Part shown: positions 53,986 to 63,905 of the stretch, in pieces | Layout: the number at the start of each line of letters is the position of its first letter | How positions within the stretch are numbered: position 1 is the first letter of the stretch | DNA from: Athripsodes cinereus | Taxonomy: Eukaryota; Arthropoda; Insecta; Trichoptera; Leptoceridae | Reading direction: 5' to 3' | Length of the DNA: 64,000 bases | Assembly: GCA_947579605.1 (NCBI GenBank) | Contig: OX388322.1 | Span: 248,001-312,000, forward strand | Notes under the pieces: generated by a model | Databases searched by the model: none | What the model was told of the DNA's origin: nothing | What the model saw: the letters and a program-made list of their open reading frames with translations, nothing else | Translations under genes and position numbers: made by a program

Positions 53986-54069
53986 GACAGTTTTGAAATA
54001 GTTTTACCGTTTTTGCATTTTTCAGTAAAGAACTTTCGAATAAAATTTTATTTCAAAGTATTTATTTGC

Positions 54070-54303
54070 TGTTTTGTAAGGTATTGTCTTAATGTTAGGC
54101 AGGTTATAATAATAATACAAATAATGATACTAAAAACAGTCTCTATATTTAATTATTAAAGATACAATAACTACAGAGATATAGCGTGCGTACTATGCGA
54201 GGTTCAGATAATCAAAGAGGCTGCAATGCCGGCCGATATTCCTAATATTATAACATAACACACCTACTTATCTGTAGTGTGACCACTATATAAAAATACC
54301 ACA
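54070..54303 (-). mobile_element. Solo LTR (about 234 bp), copy 2
   Basis: TGTTTTGT ... ATACCACA, colinear with 16432-16663 and nearly equal in length. Flanks TTTGC (54065-54069) and TTTAC (54304-54308) look like a 5-bp target duplication with one change. No internal sequence: a solo LTR. Orientation is taken from the partner. Confidence 0.65.
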
Positions 54304-54574
54304 TTTACCAATTTTATGTTTATTTCCAGAGCGAAGCCTGAAATGCCTTCATAACTAGTATGAACCATATACCTACTGTAGCTGTAATATGCCGTAAAGC
54401 AAGGCTTTATCAACTTATCTTATTATTTTATCTTATTATTGTTTTCAAGAATATTTACACTCGTACAATATACCTACTTACATCTCGTATACGTCTCACG
54501 GTTAGTAAGAAGAACTTAAATTACAAATAAATACTCTTACAACCTTTTGTACATTGCTTTAAGTAAAATAAATA
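54304..54574. other. No recognised feature
   Basis: AT-rich spacer. Confidence 0.5.
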
Positions 54575-54766
54575 CTGTACTATACCCTCACGCCCTATCA
54601 CAAGTGGGGTAGGCAGATAGGACGGAACGCCATATAGGTATAGACCTATCCCCACGCACTTCATTTGCTTCCTCCACATTAATACACGCATTCATGCTTC
54701 TCTTACTCGAGACATGGCCACCTCTGAGAATTTGATCCGCACGGTTTTCAGACGTCCACGCTTTTT
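54575..54766 (-). mobile_element. LINE A 3' end
   Basis: TACTATACCCTCACGCCCTA, TCACAAGTGGGGTAGGCAGA, TAGGACGGAACGCC, ACACGCATTCATGCTTCTCT and GAATTTGATCCGCACGG are the reverse complement of LINE A's last 200 bases, including the tail shared with SINE A. Confidence 0.75.
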
Positions 54767-54928
54767 TGCAGTTTAAAATATTAGCACATTAATTGAGGCA
54801 ACCAGTGCAAAAGTAGTGTGACCCTAGACTACTTCTTAAGGAGATTATGAGTGAATGAAGAATAAAAAAAATGTTAAACTTTTATTGATTTTGTTTTCAC
54901 TTAATGAGTAAAACTCCATTTTTAAATT

Positions 54929-55093
54929 AAAAAATTTATAAGTAAAAAATACTTTAGAGTTTTAAATTTCTTTATTTGTCAGTTACACGTGTTTCGGGTT
55001 GCAAGCCCATATTCATACTACAACCCGAAACACGTGTAACTGACAAATAAAGAAATTTAAAACTCTAAAGTATTTTTTACTTATAAATTTTTT
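54929..55093. mobile_element. Perfect 73-bp inverted repeat (hairpin)
   Basis: Arms 54929-55001 and 55021-55093 are exactly complementary by eye, with a 19-base loop CAAGCCCATATTCATACTA. Arms include GTTACACGTGTTTCGGGTTG. Non-coding; a young foldback or MITE, or one maintained by conversion. Confidence 0.85.
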
Positions 55094-55806
55094 AAATTAA
55101 ACTTTTATGTTTTTATTTTGTTAACATTATTTTATTAATTGATTTATTTATTATCAAAAGGGGGCTTGGTCCACTACTGCATTGAAAGTTCACAATGTAA
55201 GGAATGTATTTTACACCAGAACCGTAACCATCTCAAATTAAATAAAATGAAAAATAAATAAAATTAGTATTTCTTAATAAAATATTCAGGATTCATAAAA
55301 TTATAATATTCTGTTAAAAATATGGAAAATTGAAAATAATAAGCTATGAGGACAGCTATTGAATTCACGATAAGATGAGTGAAAAAAATGGGAAAAGGAG
55401 TGTGAGATAGGGAGGAAAATATCCTTTGCAACCCTTCGGCTGCTTGTGATGTCCACTCAACCCCTTGATACTATTATAAATTTAATTTAACCCCCTAGAG
55501 ATATTTACTGTGATATTGTCCTGAAGGAAAGCCTACATCCCCGCCTTCTCTTCTCTTCTCTCCCACACATGCCACCCACTTCTCAGTAACCCTTTTTATC
55601 AAACCAACTACTGATTAATGTACGTCAAATTTGGCCGCTTTATATATTACATAGACACATATATAATATAGATACATAGATAACAGATACATGAACGCAA
55701 AATGATTTATAAAGTTTTTTTACTCGGTGGGTACTCTTTTAACCTCTTGCCGCCCAAAAGAAAACTTTAGACTACAGAAATTGTTTTAATTCATATTTAT
55801 CAGATC
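55094..55806. other. No recognised feature
   Basis: AT-rich with a short pyrimidine-rich stretch near 55540-55570. No gene. Confidence 0.55.
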
Positions 55807-55808
55807 TA

Positions 55809-55997
55809 AGGATGCAACCACAAAGAAAGCAGGTTACCAGCGCCGATTAGTGCCGGTATGCGCCGGCAAAGTAAATCGCAATCGGCGTTCCTGCTTTTAC
55901 TATGTACGTGTTCATTGAAATGCATGTAACCATTCTCGGCGCCGGTAGACGCAGGCATCGGAAAGCAGGTAATCTGCTTTCTTTGTGTTTGCACCCT
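55809..55997. mobile_element. MITE with TA target site
   Basis: Left AGGATGCAACCACAAAGAAA GCAGGTTACC, right inverted AGGGTGCAAACACAAAGAAA GCAGATTACC; TA at 55807-55808 and 55998-55999. 189 bp, GC-richer centre with GCGCCGGCAAAG and GGCGCCGGTAG. Non-coding. Confidence 0.75.
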
Positions 55998-56039
55998 TAG
56001 AGGTCAAAATGAAATGTTTTTATAATAAACAAATTTAAA

Positions 56040-56319
56040 CCGTGGAGCGGTCGGCAATGAAAAAGTATTCCACTCCTTTTCCAAATGTTTCCTCAAGTGT
56101 CTTGTTAAAGGAAGGTGTTAAAAAAAATGTTTAGTTCTGAAAAAGGCAGGTGTTCTTAAAAATATAGACACATATTAAATTCAGCGATGAGGTTTACCAC
56201 CCATCCTGAAAGTATTATTTTTTGTTATCACGGAGAACACAGCTTGTATATTTATTACATGCACCTATCTGCTGGCTACCCCACTTGTGGGATATGCCGT
56301 GACGGTGTAATACATTAAG
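56040..56319 (+). mobile_element. SINE A, full span
   Basis: CCGTGGAGCGGTCGGCAATG, CCACTCCTTTTCCAAATG, AAGTGTCTTGTTAAAGGAAG, AAATTCAGCGATGAGGTTTA, CCACCCATCCTGAAAG, CTGCTGGCTACCCCACTTGT and GGGATATGCCGTGACGG. An extra partial repeat of the GGCAGGTGTT region lies at 56131-56155. It is followed directly by a second partial unit. Confidence 0.8.
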
Positions 56320-56382
56320 CGATGAGGTTCCCACACATTGTGAATGTTTTAACTTTTTATCGATGGGGGGCATGAAAAGAGC
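56320..56382 (+). mobile_element. SINE A second unit, left half
   Basis: ATTAAGCGATGAGGTTCCCA, CACATTGTGAATGTTTTAAC and GGGGCATGAAAAG match the SINE A middle. The continuation is found only at 59783 (ACATGCGGCTGGTCAG), beyond the intact LINE. Confidence 0.65.
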
Positions 56383-59300
56383 CTCCACGTAGAGTGCACT
56401 TAGAAACAGAAACTAACTTTATGAAACAGAAACAACAATGGCGAACAATAGAGCACTCGGGCGCCCCCTGGAAACGACTTTGTCGGCTGATCTTTTCACT
56501 ACCAAATCATCTAAATCATCTAAAAAATCGCCAACGAAATATTACAAGCAAAGTGTAGAGCAAAAAAGGTCTTTTTCAAGACCAATACTTTTGACGACTT
56601 CTATTAACATTGAAGGAATATCTAGGAATAAGGAAGTTTTACTCTCTGACTTGTGCAAGGAAAGAAACTTGGACATATTACTGGTGCAGGAAACGCACTG
56701 CGGTTTTAACAGCCAAAGACCAAATATAGAGAATATGACACTGATAATTGAAAGACCCCATGATAAATACGGAAGCGCAATATTTGTAAGGCAGGGATTG
56801 GACGTTAAGTCTGCAGCTATTACTGAGGAGAACGATATTGAGATTCTTACGATAGAGCTTTCAAACTGTACGGTCACGTCTGTCTATAAGCCTCCTAACA
56901 CTCCTTTCCATTTTAAGGAGACAGCAAACTTTAGATCTCAGAAAACGAAGCTCGTCCTTGGCGACTTTAATTCCCACAGTATAGCATGGGGATATAGTGA
57001 GACCGATGAGGATGGAGAAAGATTGGAGGCCTGGGCCGAGAACAACGGGATGGAGTTGATACATGACCCAAAACAACCATCATCATTTAACAGTGGAAGA
57101 TGGAAGAGGGGATACAATCCTGACAATATATTTGTGGAGGAAAGGATAGCTCCACAGTGCAGGAAAATTGTTGAAAATCCATTACCGAGAACACAACATC
57201 GTCCGATTACGTGCGAAATATATGCAGCTGTTAGGGCCGAAACTGTCCCTTTCAAAAGACGCTTCAATTTCAAAAAGGCAAACTGGAAGGATTTCTCTGA
57301 AGAGCTTGACTCCCATGTACACACAATATTGCCTAAACCTGAAAGGTATGACGACTTTATCAAACTTGTTAAGAAGGTATCCAGGAAACATATACCAAGA
57401 GGATGCCGACCAGAGTATGTACCAGGCTTTACAACTGCCTCCAAAGATCTATTAAAAAGGTACAAAGACCTGTTTGAGAATGACCCCTACTCTGAAGAAA
57501 CAATGAATGTGGGAGAGGAGCTCCTTGAGGCTATATCGGCCTCGAGATCTGAAAAGTGGTGTAACCTGATTGAAGGCCTGGATATGAAGCAGAACAGCAG
57601 GCGAGCGTGGAGACTGATTAAGAACCTGAATGCTGACCCAACCAAACCATCGGGAGAGTTCACAAATGTCACTGCAAATCAGATTGCCCACCAGCTGCTG
57701 TTGAATGGCAAAACATCTAAAAACCCCAAAAAGCTAACCATACAGAGGGACCTCGAAAACGAGAATGGATTTGTGGAGAGACCTTTTACGTTGGAGGAGA
57801 TGAGAGGGGCAATAGGATGTATGAAAACCAACAAGGCCGCCGGATTGGATGACCTAAGGCTGGAACAGATAGCAAACTTTGGACCAATGGCGTGTGGGTG
57901 GCTCCTGGATATGATGAATGCATGTATGGTAGAAGAAAAAATCCCCAAAATTTGGAGGAAATCCAAAGTAATTGCACTCTTAAAACCGGGAAAGGAACCA
58001 ATAGACCCGAAGAACTTCCGCCCGGTATCCTTGCTATGCCATACATTTAAAATTATGGAACGAATGATCCTAAACAGAGTAACGGAACACATAGATGAGA
58101 GGATTATTACTCAGCAGGCGGGTTTCAGACCGGGAAGATCATGCTGTGGACAAATACTTAACCTCACTCAGCACATAGAGGACGGATATGAGAACAAGAA
58201 GATATCAGGGGCTGCATTTGTGGATCTTACGGCAGCGTATGATACAGTTAACCACCAAGGGCTCCTTGTGAAATTATACAATGTTACCAAGGACTTTAAA
58301 CTTACGTCTTTCATCGGTACGCTCCTACAAAATAGACGTTTCTATGTTTCCCTCCAGGGAAAGAATAGCCGCTGGAGAAACCAAAAGAACGGACTTCCAC
58401 AGGGTAGCGTCCTGGCTCCAGTTATGTATAACATTTACACAAACGACCAACCTATACTCCATGACGTAAAGCAATTTATCTATGCTGACGATACGGCAAT
58501 CGTGGCACAGGATGATACCTTCGAGAGCGTGGAAATTAAACTGTCAAGAGCCCTGAATAAACTGTCCGAATACTACAGGGATAATAATCTTAAACCTAAT
58601 CCAACAAAAACACAACTATGTACCTTCCATCTAAGAAACCGGGATGCCAAGAGAACACTAAACGTGACATGGGAGGGAAAGAAACTGGAAAATTGCGAAA
58701 ACCCTAAGTACCTTGGTATAGTGTTAGATAGAACACTCTCATTTAAGCAACATTGTCTAAACACCAAGGGGAAAATTTGTGCTCGGAACAATATTCTCCA
58801 AAAGCTAGTCGGAACAAAGTGGGGTGCACAACCATCTGTCCTTAGAACTTCAGGACTTGCACTCTGCTACTCGGCAGCTGAGTATGCGGCCCCAGTTTGG
58901 TCTCAATCTTGTCATACTAGAAACGTAGATGTTGCTTTGAACGAAACTAACAGACTCATAACTGGATGCCTTAGACCTACTCCTGTGGAAAAAAACCAAT
59001 TACTAACTGGGATAGCACCACCACATATACGAAGAGTGGTAGCCTCTGAGGAGGAAAAAAGGAGACAGCAAGATGACCCTCGACATCCGCTATATGGCCA
59101 CATCCCCCCGCCCTCAAGGCTCAAGTCTAGAAACAGCTTCCTCAGGAACCCAACGGTATCAACCTCAACCAGCAAAGGGAGAAGAGTTGAGTTGTGGAAA
59201 GAACACTTGGGAAATGAAAATCTACCCAAACCAACAGAGGAACTTCCAACAGGTCACCAACTACCATATGCAACCTGGAAATCCCTGAACAGACTGAGGA

Positions 59301-59782
59301 CAGGCGTAGGAAGATGCAGGGTGAACCTGGACAGATGGGGAATGCTGGAGGCCGGCCAGGATGTGAAGTGCGACTGTGGGGAAACCCAGAACATGACACA
59401 CCTGCTGAATTGCCCGCTTATGGGAGGGGGGTGCTCTGAGGAAGATCTATGGCGAGCTAATGACAATGCCATTTTGGCTGCGAACTACTGGAGGGACAGA
59501 GTATAGATGATTATGGACACGGAAAGTAAAGTAAGTATCGATACCAAGAAACAGTTTTCATGTTTATAATGTTCATATTCTTGTTTTTGTTTTAGAATTG
59601 TTATGGAAAGTGAATTTGATGAACTCATTTGTTTTTTTGTCGATTTGTAAACACACTGAAATCCTTGTAATATTCGCAAACTTCATTGGTTTAATATTGA
59701 TTTCATGTACTAATTTATAATACCTATGTGCCAAACGACTGTATGTTTTGCTTGGTTAATAAATAAAATTTTAAAATTAAAT
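56383..59782 (+). mobile_element. Non-LTR retrotransposon with intact pol ORF, nested in SINE A
   Basis: About 55 bases of leader, the 1022-codon ORF, then a 3' UTR ending AATAAATAAAATTTTAAAAT at about 59760-59780. The 5' edge is inferred from the SINE A break; the leader is short and no gag-like ORF1 precedes, so the copy is 5'-truncated or the family has one ORF. No clear target duplication; about 17 bases of SINE A appear missing at the junction. Confidence 0.75.
56438..59506 (+). CDS. Endonuclease-reverse transcriptase of a LINE (1022 aa, intact)
   Basis: Drives target-primed reverse transcription: an APE-type endonuclease nicks DNA and the RT copies the element RNA. Residues 50-265 form the endonuclease, with N57 (SINIEG), E85 (QETH), Y150 (VYKPPN), D176 and N178 (LGDFNSH), D229 and H254 (TQHRPI, where many relatives have SDH). 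Residues about 440-760 form the RT: NKAAGLDDLRLEQI, NFRPVSLLCHTFKIME, QQAGFRPGRSC, catalytic D596 in FVDLTAAYDTVNH, NGLPQGSVLAP, and YADD at 682-685. The C terminus holds C978, C980, H988 and C992, a likely zinc knuckle. The start at 56438 is the first ATG of the open frame. Jockey-superfamily-like by RT motifs; exact clade unsure. No stops or shifts, so recent and perhaps active. Confidence 0.9.
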   Translation: MANNRALGRPLETTLSADLFTTKSSKSSKKSPTKYYKQSVEQKRSFSRPILLTTSINIEGISRNKEVLLSDLCKERNLDILLVQETHCGFNSQRPNIENMTLIIERPHDKYGSAIFVRQGLDVKSAAITEENDIEILTIELSNCTVTSVYKPPNTPFHFKETANFRSQKTKLVLGDFNSHSIAWGYSETDEDGERLEAWAENNGMELIHDPKQPSSFNSGRWKRGYNPDNIFVEERIAPQCRKIVENPLPRTQHRPITCEIYAAVRAETVPFKRRFNFKKANWKDFSEELDSHVHTILPKPERYDDFIKLVKKVSRKHIPRGCRPEYVPGFTTASKDLLKRYKDLFENDPYSEETMNVGEELLEAISASRSEKWCNLIEGLDMKQNSRRAWRLIKNLNADPTKPSGEFTNVTANQIAHQLLLNGKTSKNPKKLTIQRDLENENGFVERPFTLEEMRGAIGCMKTNKAAGLDDLRLEQIANFGPMACGWLLDMMNACMVEEKIPKIWRKSKVIALLKPGKEPIDPKNFRPVSLLCHTFKIMERMILNRVTEHIDERIITQQAGFRPGRSCCGQILNLTQHIEDGYENKKISGAAFVDLTAAYDTVNHQGLLVKLYNVTKDFKLTSFIGTLLQNRRFYVSLQGKNSRWRNQKNGLPQGSVLAPVMYNIYTNDQPILHDVKQFIYADDTAIVAQDDTFESVEIKLSRALNKLSEYYRDNNLKPNPTKTQLCTFHLRNRDAKRTLNVTWEGKKLENCENPKYLGIVLDRTLSFKQHCLNTKGKICARNNILQKLVGTKWGAQPSVLRTSGLALCYSAAEYAAPVWSQSCHTRNVDVALNETNRLITGCLRPTPVEKNQLLTGIAPPHIRRVVASEEEKRRQQDDPRHPLYGHIPPPSRLKSRNSFLRNPTVSTSTSKGRRVELWKEHLGNENLPKPTEELPTGHQLPYATWKSLNRLRTGVGRCRVNLDRWGMLEAGQDVKCDCGETQNMTHLLNCPLMGGGCSEEDLWRANDNAILAANYWRDRV

Positions 59783-59835
59783 AACATGCGGCTGGTCAGT
59801 TGACTACGCAAATTGTGATAAACGCCGAGATGTAA
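59783..59835 (+). mobile_element. SINE A second unit, right half
   Basis: ACATGCGGCTGGTCAGTTGA, CTACGCAAATTGTGATAAAC and GCCGAGATG continue the SINE A unit broken at 56382; the CCCACTTGTGGG palindrome is decayed. Confidence 0.65.
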
Positions 59836-60654
59836 GAGCATTTAAGTATGTTTTTCTAGTGTTTTCACTTCTGACGATCCATACGTAGTGATGTGAGAAG
59901 AGAAAATTCTCTCCATAATTTTTCTAAGTGGTATTATGACCTTTCGCCCAGTACACTTTGCATCCAACCTGATTGTTCCAAAAATTTGCGGGGCTGATTA
60001 AGGCCCAAATCAGAGGTTATTAACACCATGTACGTACCTGCATTTTTTTTAAACTTAAATATGGGCATGTGGTGTGTCAAACATCAAGTTTTTCATCAGT
60101 TATTAGAACTTTTTTCTATGTAGGTACCTAACATTTTTTTGTTTCCATAATTATTTGTAGCCATATTGGTGAAAACTTGTCTCAACAATTGTACATTGTT
60201 ATTGATTGATTGAATAAAGTTTTTATTATTATTATACTCTTAAATAAAAAATAATAAAAATTTTCCGAAAATTCTCTACTTTGAGAAATTAACCGAGAAA
60301 TTTCTCGAAAAATTATTTCTTGAGAATTCCACAACACTATTCAAACGATAACATAGGTAGGTAGGTACTTAGCAACTAGAAGTGGTCCCTTAAATGGCAG
60401 AATTCAAAATGATTCCATGTCAACAGTGAGTGACCTAACTCATTCCGTGTCACTCCAATCTCCAACACTTGTTATATGGGACTCGTATCCATATAGAGAA
60501 AGTGAAATGTGAAAAGGGTTATATTGTTATGTACAAGTATGTGGTGGCTATCGATATCCATTTGAGCGGAAATAATTGTGTAAATACTTATTATAATATA
60601 TCTATCTACTTAAGGCTAATATACTTTACGAGGTTTTGGGATATTTCGCCAAGT
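59836..60654 (+). other. Mostly unassigned; LINE-like tail at 60176-60235
   Basis: TTGTACATTGTTATTGATTG ATTGAATAAAG then TTATTATTATTATA looks like a LINE 3' end. 60240-60330 has repeated TTCTCGAAAA/GAGAAATTTCTC text. No gene. Confidence 0.4.
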
Positions 60655-61130
60655 AAACTTGCCTCAATAAAAAGTATTTTACTTCTACTACTACTACTTA
60701 CTAAAGCCTTTGTATGGAGCATTCTGCTTTATGGTTGTGAGATGTGGACCATCAGCAAGAGTGAAAGCGGACGGTTGGCGGCCTTTGAGATGTGGTGCTA
60801 CAGACGCATGCTTAAGATCCATTGGTCGGAACACGTCGAAAACGAAGAAGTATTAACCAGGGTAGGCGAAAAAAGGCAACTTCTTAAGAGAATCGGCCAA
60901 CAACGAGCTAACTGGATTGGCCACAACATCAGGCACCCAGGACTACTCATCGCCATCGCGGAGGGTAAGACCGAGGGGACAAATGGCAGAGGCCGACCAA
61001 GAGACGCGTATATGGACCAACTGAAGAGGGACATATACCTACTGTGGCTCATACGAAGAGCTGAAAAGACTGGCTGAGAATAGAGACGAATGGAGAAGAA
61101 AACCAAACTTGTTGCAGACCAATCCAATGG
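60655..61130 (+). mobile_element. RTE-clade LINE C-terminal fragment
   Basis: Encodes TKAFVWSILLYGCEMWTISK, LAAFEMWCYRRMLKIHWSEH, VENEEVLTRVGEKRQLL, ANWIGHNIRHPGLLIAIAEG and GRGRPRDAYMDQLKRDI, then a frame change to NRDEWRRKPN. This is the post-RT region of RTE elements; a subfamily distinct from LINE D. No YADD or endonuclease. Confidence 0.8.
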
Positions 61131-61335
61131 ATTGTAACTTATTATATATACTACAACTATACCACAACGATATATCTCTCAATTGTTATACCAGTGGATT
61201 AACCGCACGTAATAAAAATGCAAGCCATCCCCTCCGTGCCAATAAAAGTTTAAAAAGCGCGAAGAGAACAATCTGTAACTCAAATAAAAACATGTTTTTT
61301 AACTAAGGTTGATTGGAAAAATATAAACAATAAAC

Positions 61336-61440
61336 ACGCCCTCTCTATATCGATTGTATCAAATTGTATTTAAAACAATCGTATTTCATTTTAAAATTGC
61401 TTTTGATAAATGTACAGTAAAGAATAAATTATTTTATTTT
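61336..61440 (+). mobile_element. LINE-like 3' tail G, copy 2
   Basis: CGCCCTCTCTATATCGATTG ... GATAAATGTACAGTAAAGAA TAAATT then TTTTATTTTATTT. Partner of 1475-1575. Confidence 0.5.
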
Positions 61441-61602
61441 ATTTAATGAACTACCTACCTCAAATTTATGTTTACTGGTTTGGTAAGAAAGTGGTCTCAA
61501 TTGGTTTGCGCATTGTTGTTTTTTAATGTTTGTACTAATTGTTTCAACTGTTTGATCCATACAGAATAAATAAAATAAAATAAGCAAATAAAAAAGTGAA
61601 AC

Positions 61603-61755
61603 ATTCAGGATCGATGGTATGCCTTATCGCCGAATTGATGATGTTAATAATTGTCTTAAACGTGAAGCTTTTGTAATAGCTACCTGTAACAGGACACTCG
61701 AATACAGAAAGGAGCGGAATATCTAATATTTACCGGTGACTCCACGGTCTGGGGA
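61603..61755 (-). mobile_element. SINE A 5' part
   Basis: ACATTCAGGATCGATGGTAT, GCCTTATCGCCGAATTGATG, CTACCTGTAACAGGACACTC, GAATACAGAAAGGAGCGGAA and GGTGACTCCACGGTCTGGGG on the minus strand; lacks the 3' tail. Confidence 0.6.
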
Positions 61756-61772
61756 AAGAGGTATTTTAATTC

Positions 61773-61868
61773 ACGACACAAGCTTTCAGCTTACTGTGAA
61801 AGGTGTATAAGGTTATATTTGGTTTTATAATGGGTTTATAATAGAAACCCAGAGACATCCTGAAAAAA
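61773..61868 (+). mobile_element. SINE B 3' half
   Basis: TTCACGACACAAGCTTTCAG, CTTACTGTGAAAGGTGTATA, AGGTTATATTTGG and GAAACCCAGAGACATC then an A run. The head is missing. Confidence 0.65.
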
Positions 61869-62835
61869 AAGGTTTATTATAACATTGGGCAGAAAACACA
61901 AAATTTCTTAAGATTAAATTGTAGATAAAAAGTTTATCTTGCAGAGGCTACTTATCATCCAACAACATCCGTCGTAATTAATTAAAAAAAGCTAACTTTC
62001 CGGTTGTCTTGTCTACATTATAAACACAGTCTCGCTCATTCATTTTAATCATCATACTGAAGCATCATAACAATATTATGAACCATTAACAAAAACAGCA
62101 TCAACCATTATTATTAATTCAGTGATAAAATAATATGTCACCTATCCTTAATGTTTTATCTTTAATTGTCACGGAGAGAATGATTTAGATGATTATTATT
62201 GCACTCGTGCGTAGTCTAAAGCTCACCACAAAAATGCAATAACCGATGTAACCTCAAAATACATCAATATAATATATTACATACATATTTTGAGGATAAA
62301 ATGAACCTAAACCAGCCTAAACCCATTCGTTAGTGTTGGAACTTTTGATTGAGCAGATGAGATGTTTGTTGGGTAAAGTTCTTAATATCTTCACTTACAT
62401 AATATGAAGGTGTGTATAATCCAGTTTAATGCGAAAATTACATTAAATTTAACAAAGTATATTCTTTTGTTGAAGGGTTATAGCCGTTAACTGTACGAAA
62501 TAAAATAAAATAAAAATATAAGCCAAATTTTGATATTTATATGTATATTTAATTAATTTCAACAATTCTATAAAAATGAAAATACATAGTGATTTCACAT
62601 AGTTATGTTTTTTAGTATATTATGATTACGTATAATAATAAACCTTTAAATTTAATTTATGAAACCTCTCTCTGTCCCATTGGTCTGGCCTCTCTTATGT
62701 TATAATCCCCTTTGTCGTAGGAAGAATATACTAAGTTGATTTTTGTCTTAAATAAGATATGAACTATTTTATTTTTTATCAAGTATATCATTTCGCATTA
62801 TATTTTATAATATTGCATTGTATACATGAGTATCC
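61869..62835 (+). other. Mostly unassigned; SINE A scrap at 62117-62190
   Basis: 62117-62190 (TTCAGTGATAAAATAATATG, TCACCTATCCTTAATG, TTGTCACGGAGAGAATGA) follows the SINE A middle. The rest has no recognised feature. Confidence 0.4.
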
Positions 62836-62927
62836 TCGTGTTACTATCCATAATATAAGATTCATCTTAGTTTGGGACTAGCTCGATCTGTGTGAATTGT
62901 CTATGTATGTTATGTTATGTTATATAA
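62836..62927 (+). mobile_element. SINE C 3' end
   Basis: GATTCATCTTAGTTTGGGAC, TAGCTCGATCTGTGTGAATT, GTCTATGTATGTTATGTTAT: plus-strand SINE C terminus with GTTAT repeats. Confidence 0.7.
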
Positions 62928-62942
62928 CCATAGATAAGAATT

Positions 62943-63147
62943 GAATTAAAAAACACTGTTTCATTCCACTATGAGAATGGTTCTAATAATTATAACGTTT
63001 TCGACTACAATGTAGTCATCATCAGTAACAATGCAATAAAATATTTGTATTCTATTGTTTCTGTTGATGACTACACTGTAGTCGAAAAAGTTCTAATAAT
63101 TAAAACAATTCTCATAATGGAATGAAACAGTGTTTTTAATTTAATTT
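62943..63147. mobile_element. Foldback element with about 90-bp arms
   Basis: Left TAAAAAACACTGTTTCATTC ... GACTACAATGTAGTCATC, right GATGACTACACTGTAGTC ... GGAATGAAACAGTGTTTTTA. A few mismatches and a small centre. Non-coding. Confidence 0.75.
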
Positions 63148-63711
63148 TAAATATAATATCTGATAATGCATTTCCACAAAGTTATGTACACTAGAAAATA
63201 TAGAATATTTATAAAAATTGAATACAATTTTTCGTAAAACAATACTATCGTAATCAAATTGATATTGCGATGTCTTCCAACTAATCCGGATTTATGTAGT
63301 ATGGACATATTACAATAGAAAAAGGATTAATAATATAATAAAACAATGAAATCAATACAACTAAATTATACCAAATGTTTAACAATGCATTAATTAAAAT
63401 AAAAAAAATCTACATAGTATATTACCCCTCTGGCACAGAGCTTTGTAATCCTTTTCTATCGACTGACCATAATATGATATAATATTTTATCTATATCTGC
63501 CACAAAAATGATTTTTCACATTGTCCTTTGGTAAGGACATCAGTAGAGGTAATACAATTAAATAATATCCACTATCAAAGGTTGGATTTATTTAACTCTC
63601 AAAGCCTTTGAAGATTATTTTTTATACATTTTATATGGGTACAAGGTATATACATACTAATTGTATAGATAAAAATATTTCATGGATTATTCTCTATGAA
63701 TCTTCTAACGA
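63148..63711. other. No recognised feature
   Basis: AT-rich; GCGATGTCTTCCAACTAATC near 63270 recalls LINE tail E. Nothing else. Confidence 0.45.
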
Positions 63712-63830
63712 CCTGTTAAAAAAGATAAATTATGTAGATTTTCAATTCAGCAATGAGGCATGCCACCCATCCTGGTTGTATATTGGAACGGAGAAGATGA
63801 CTTGCACATTCATGACAGATTTCCATGCTA
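63712..63830 (+). mobile_element. SINE A middle part
   Basis: CGACCTGTTAAAAAAG, TTTTCAATTCAGCAATGAGG, CATGCCACCCATCCTGG and GGAACGGAGAAGATGACTTG follow SINE A order; lacks the tail. Confidence 0.55.
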
Positions 63831-63905
63831 CATACAGTTTACGACAAAGATTATAATATTATTCCATGCATAAGACATTAACATTTTATTTATGAAACAT
63901 TTACA

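Noticed and set aside
54929..55093. microRNA precursor
   Set aside because: Perfect 73-bp arms and short loop resemble a foldback transposon; animal miRNA hairpins are shorter and mismatched. Small-RNA data would be needed.
56938..57465. 175-codon minus ORF and other ORFs within 56.5-59.5 kb
   Set aside because: Antisense or shifted-frame shadows of the intact LINE ORF.
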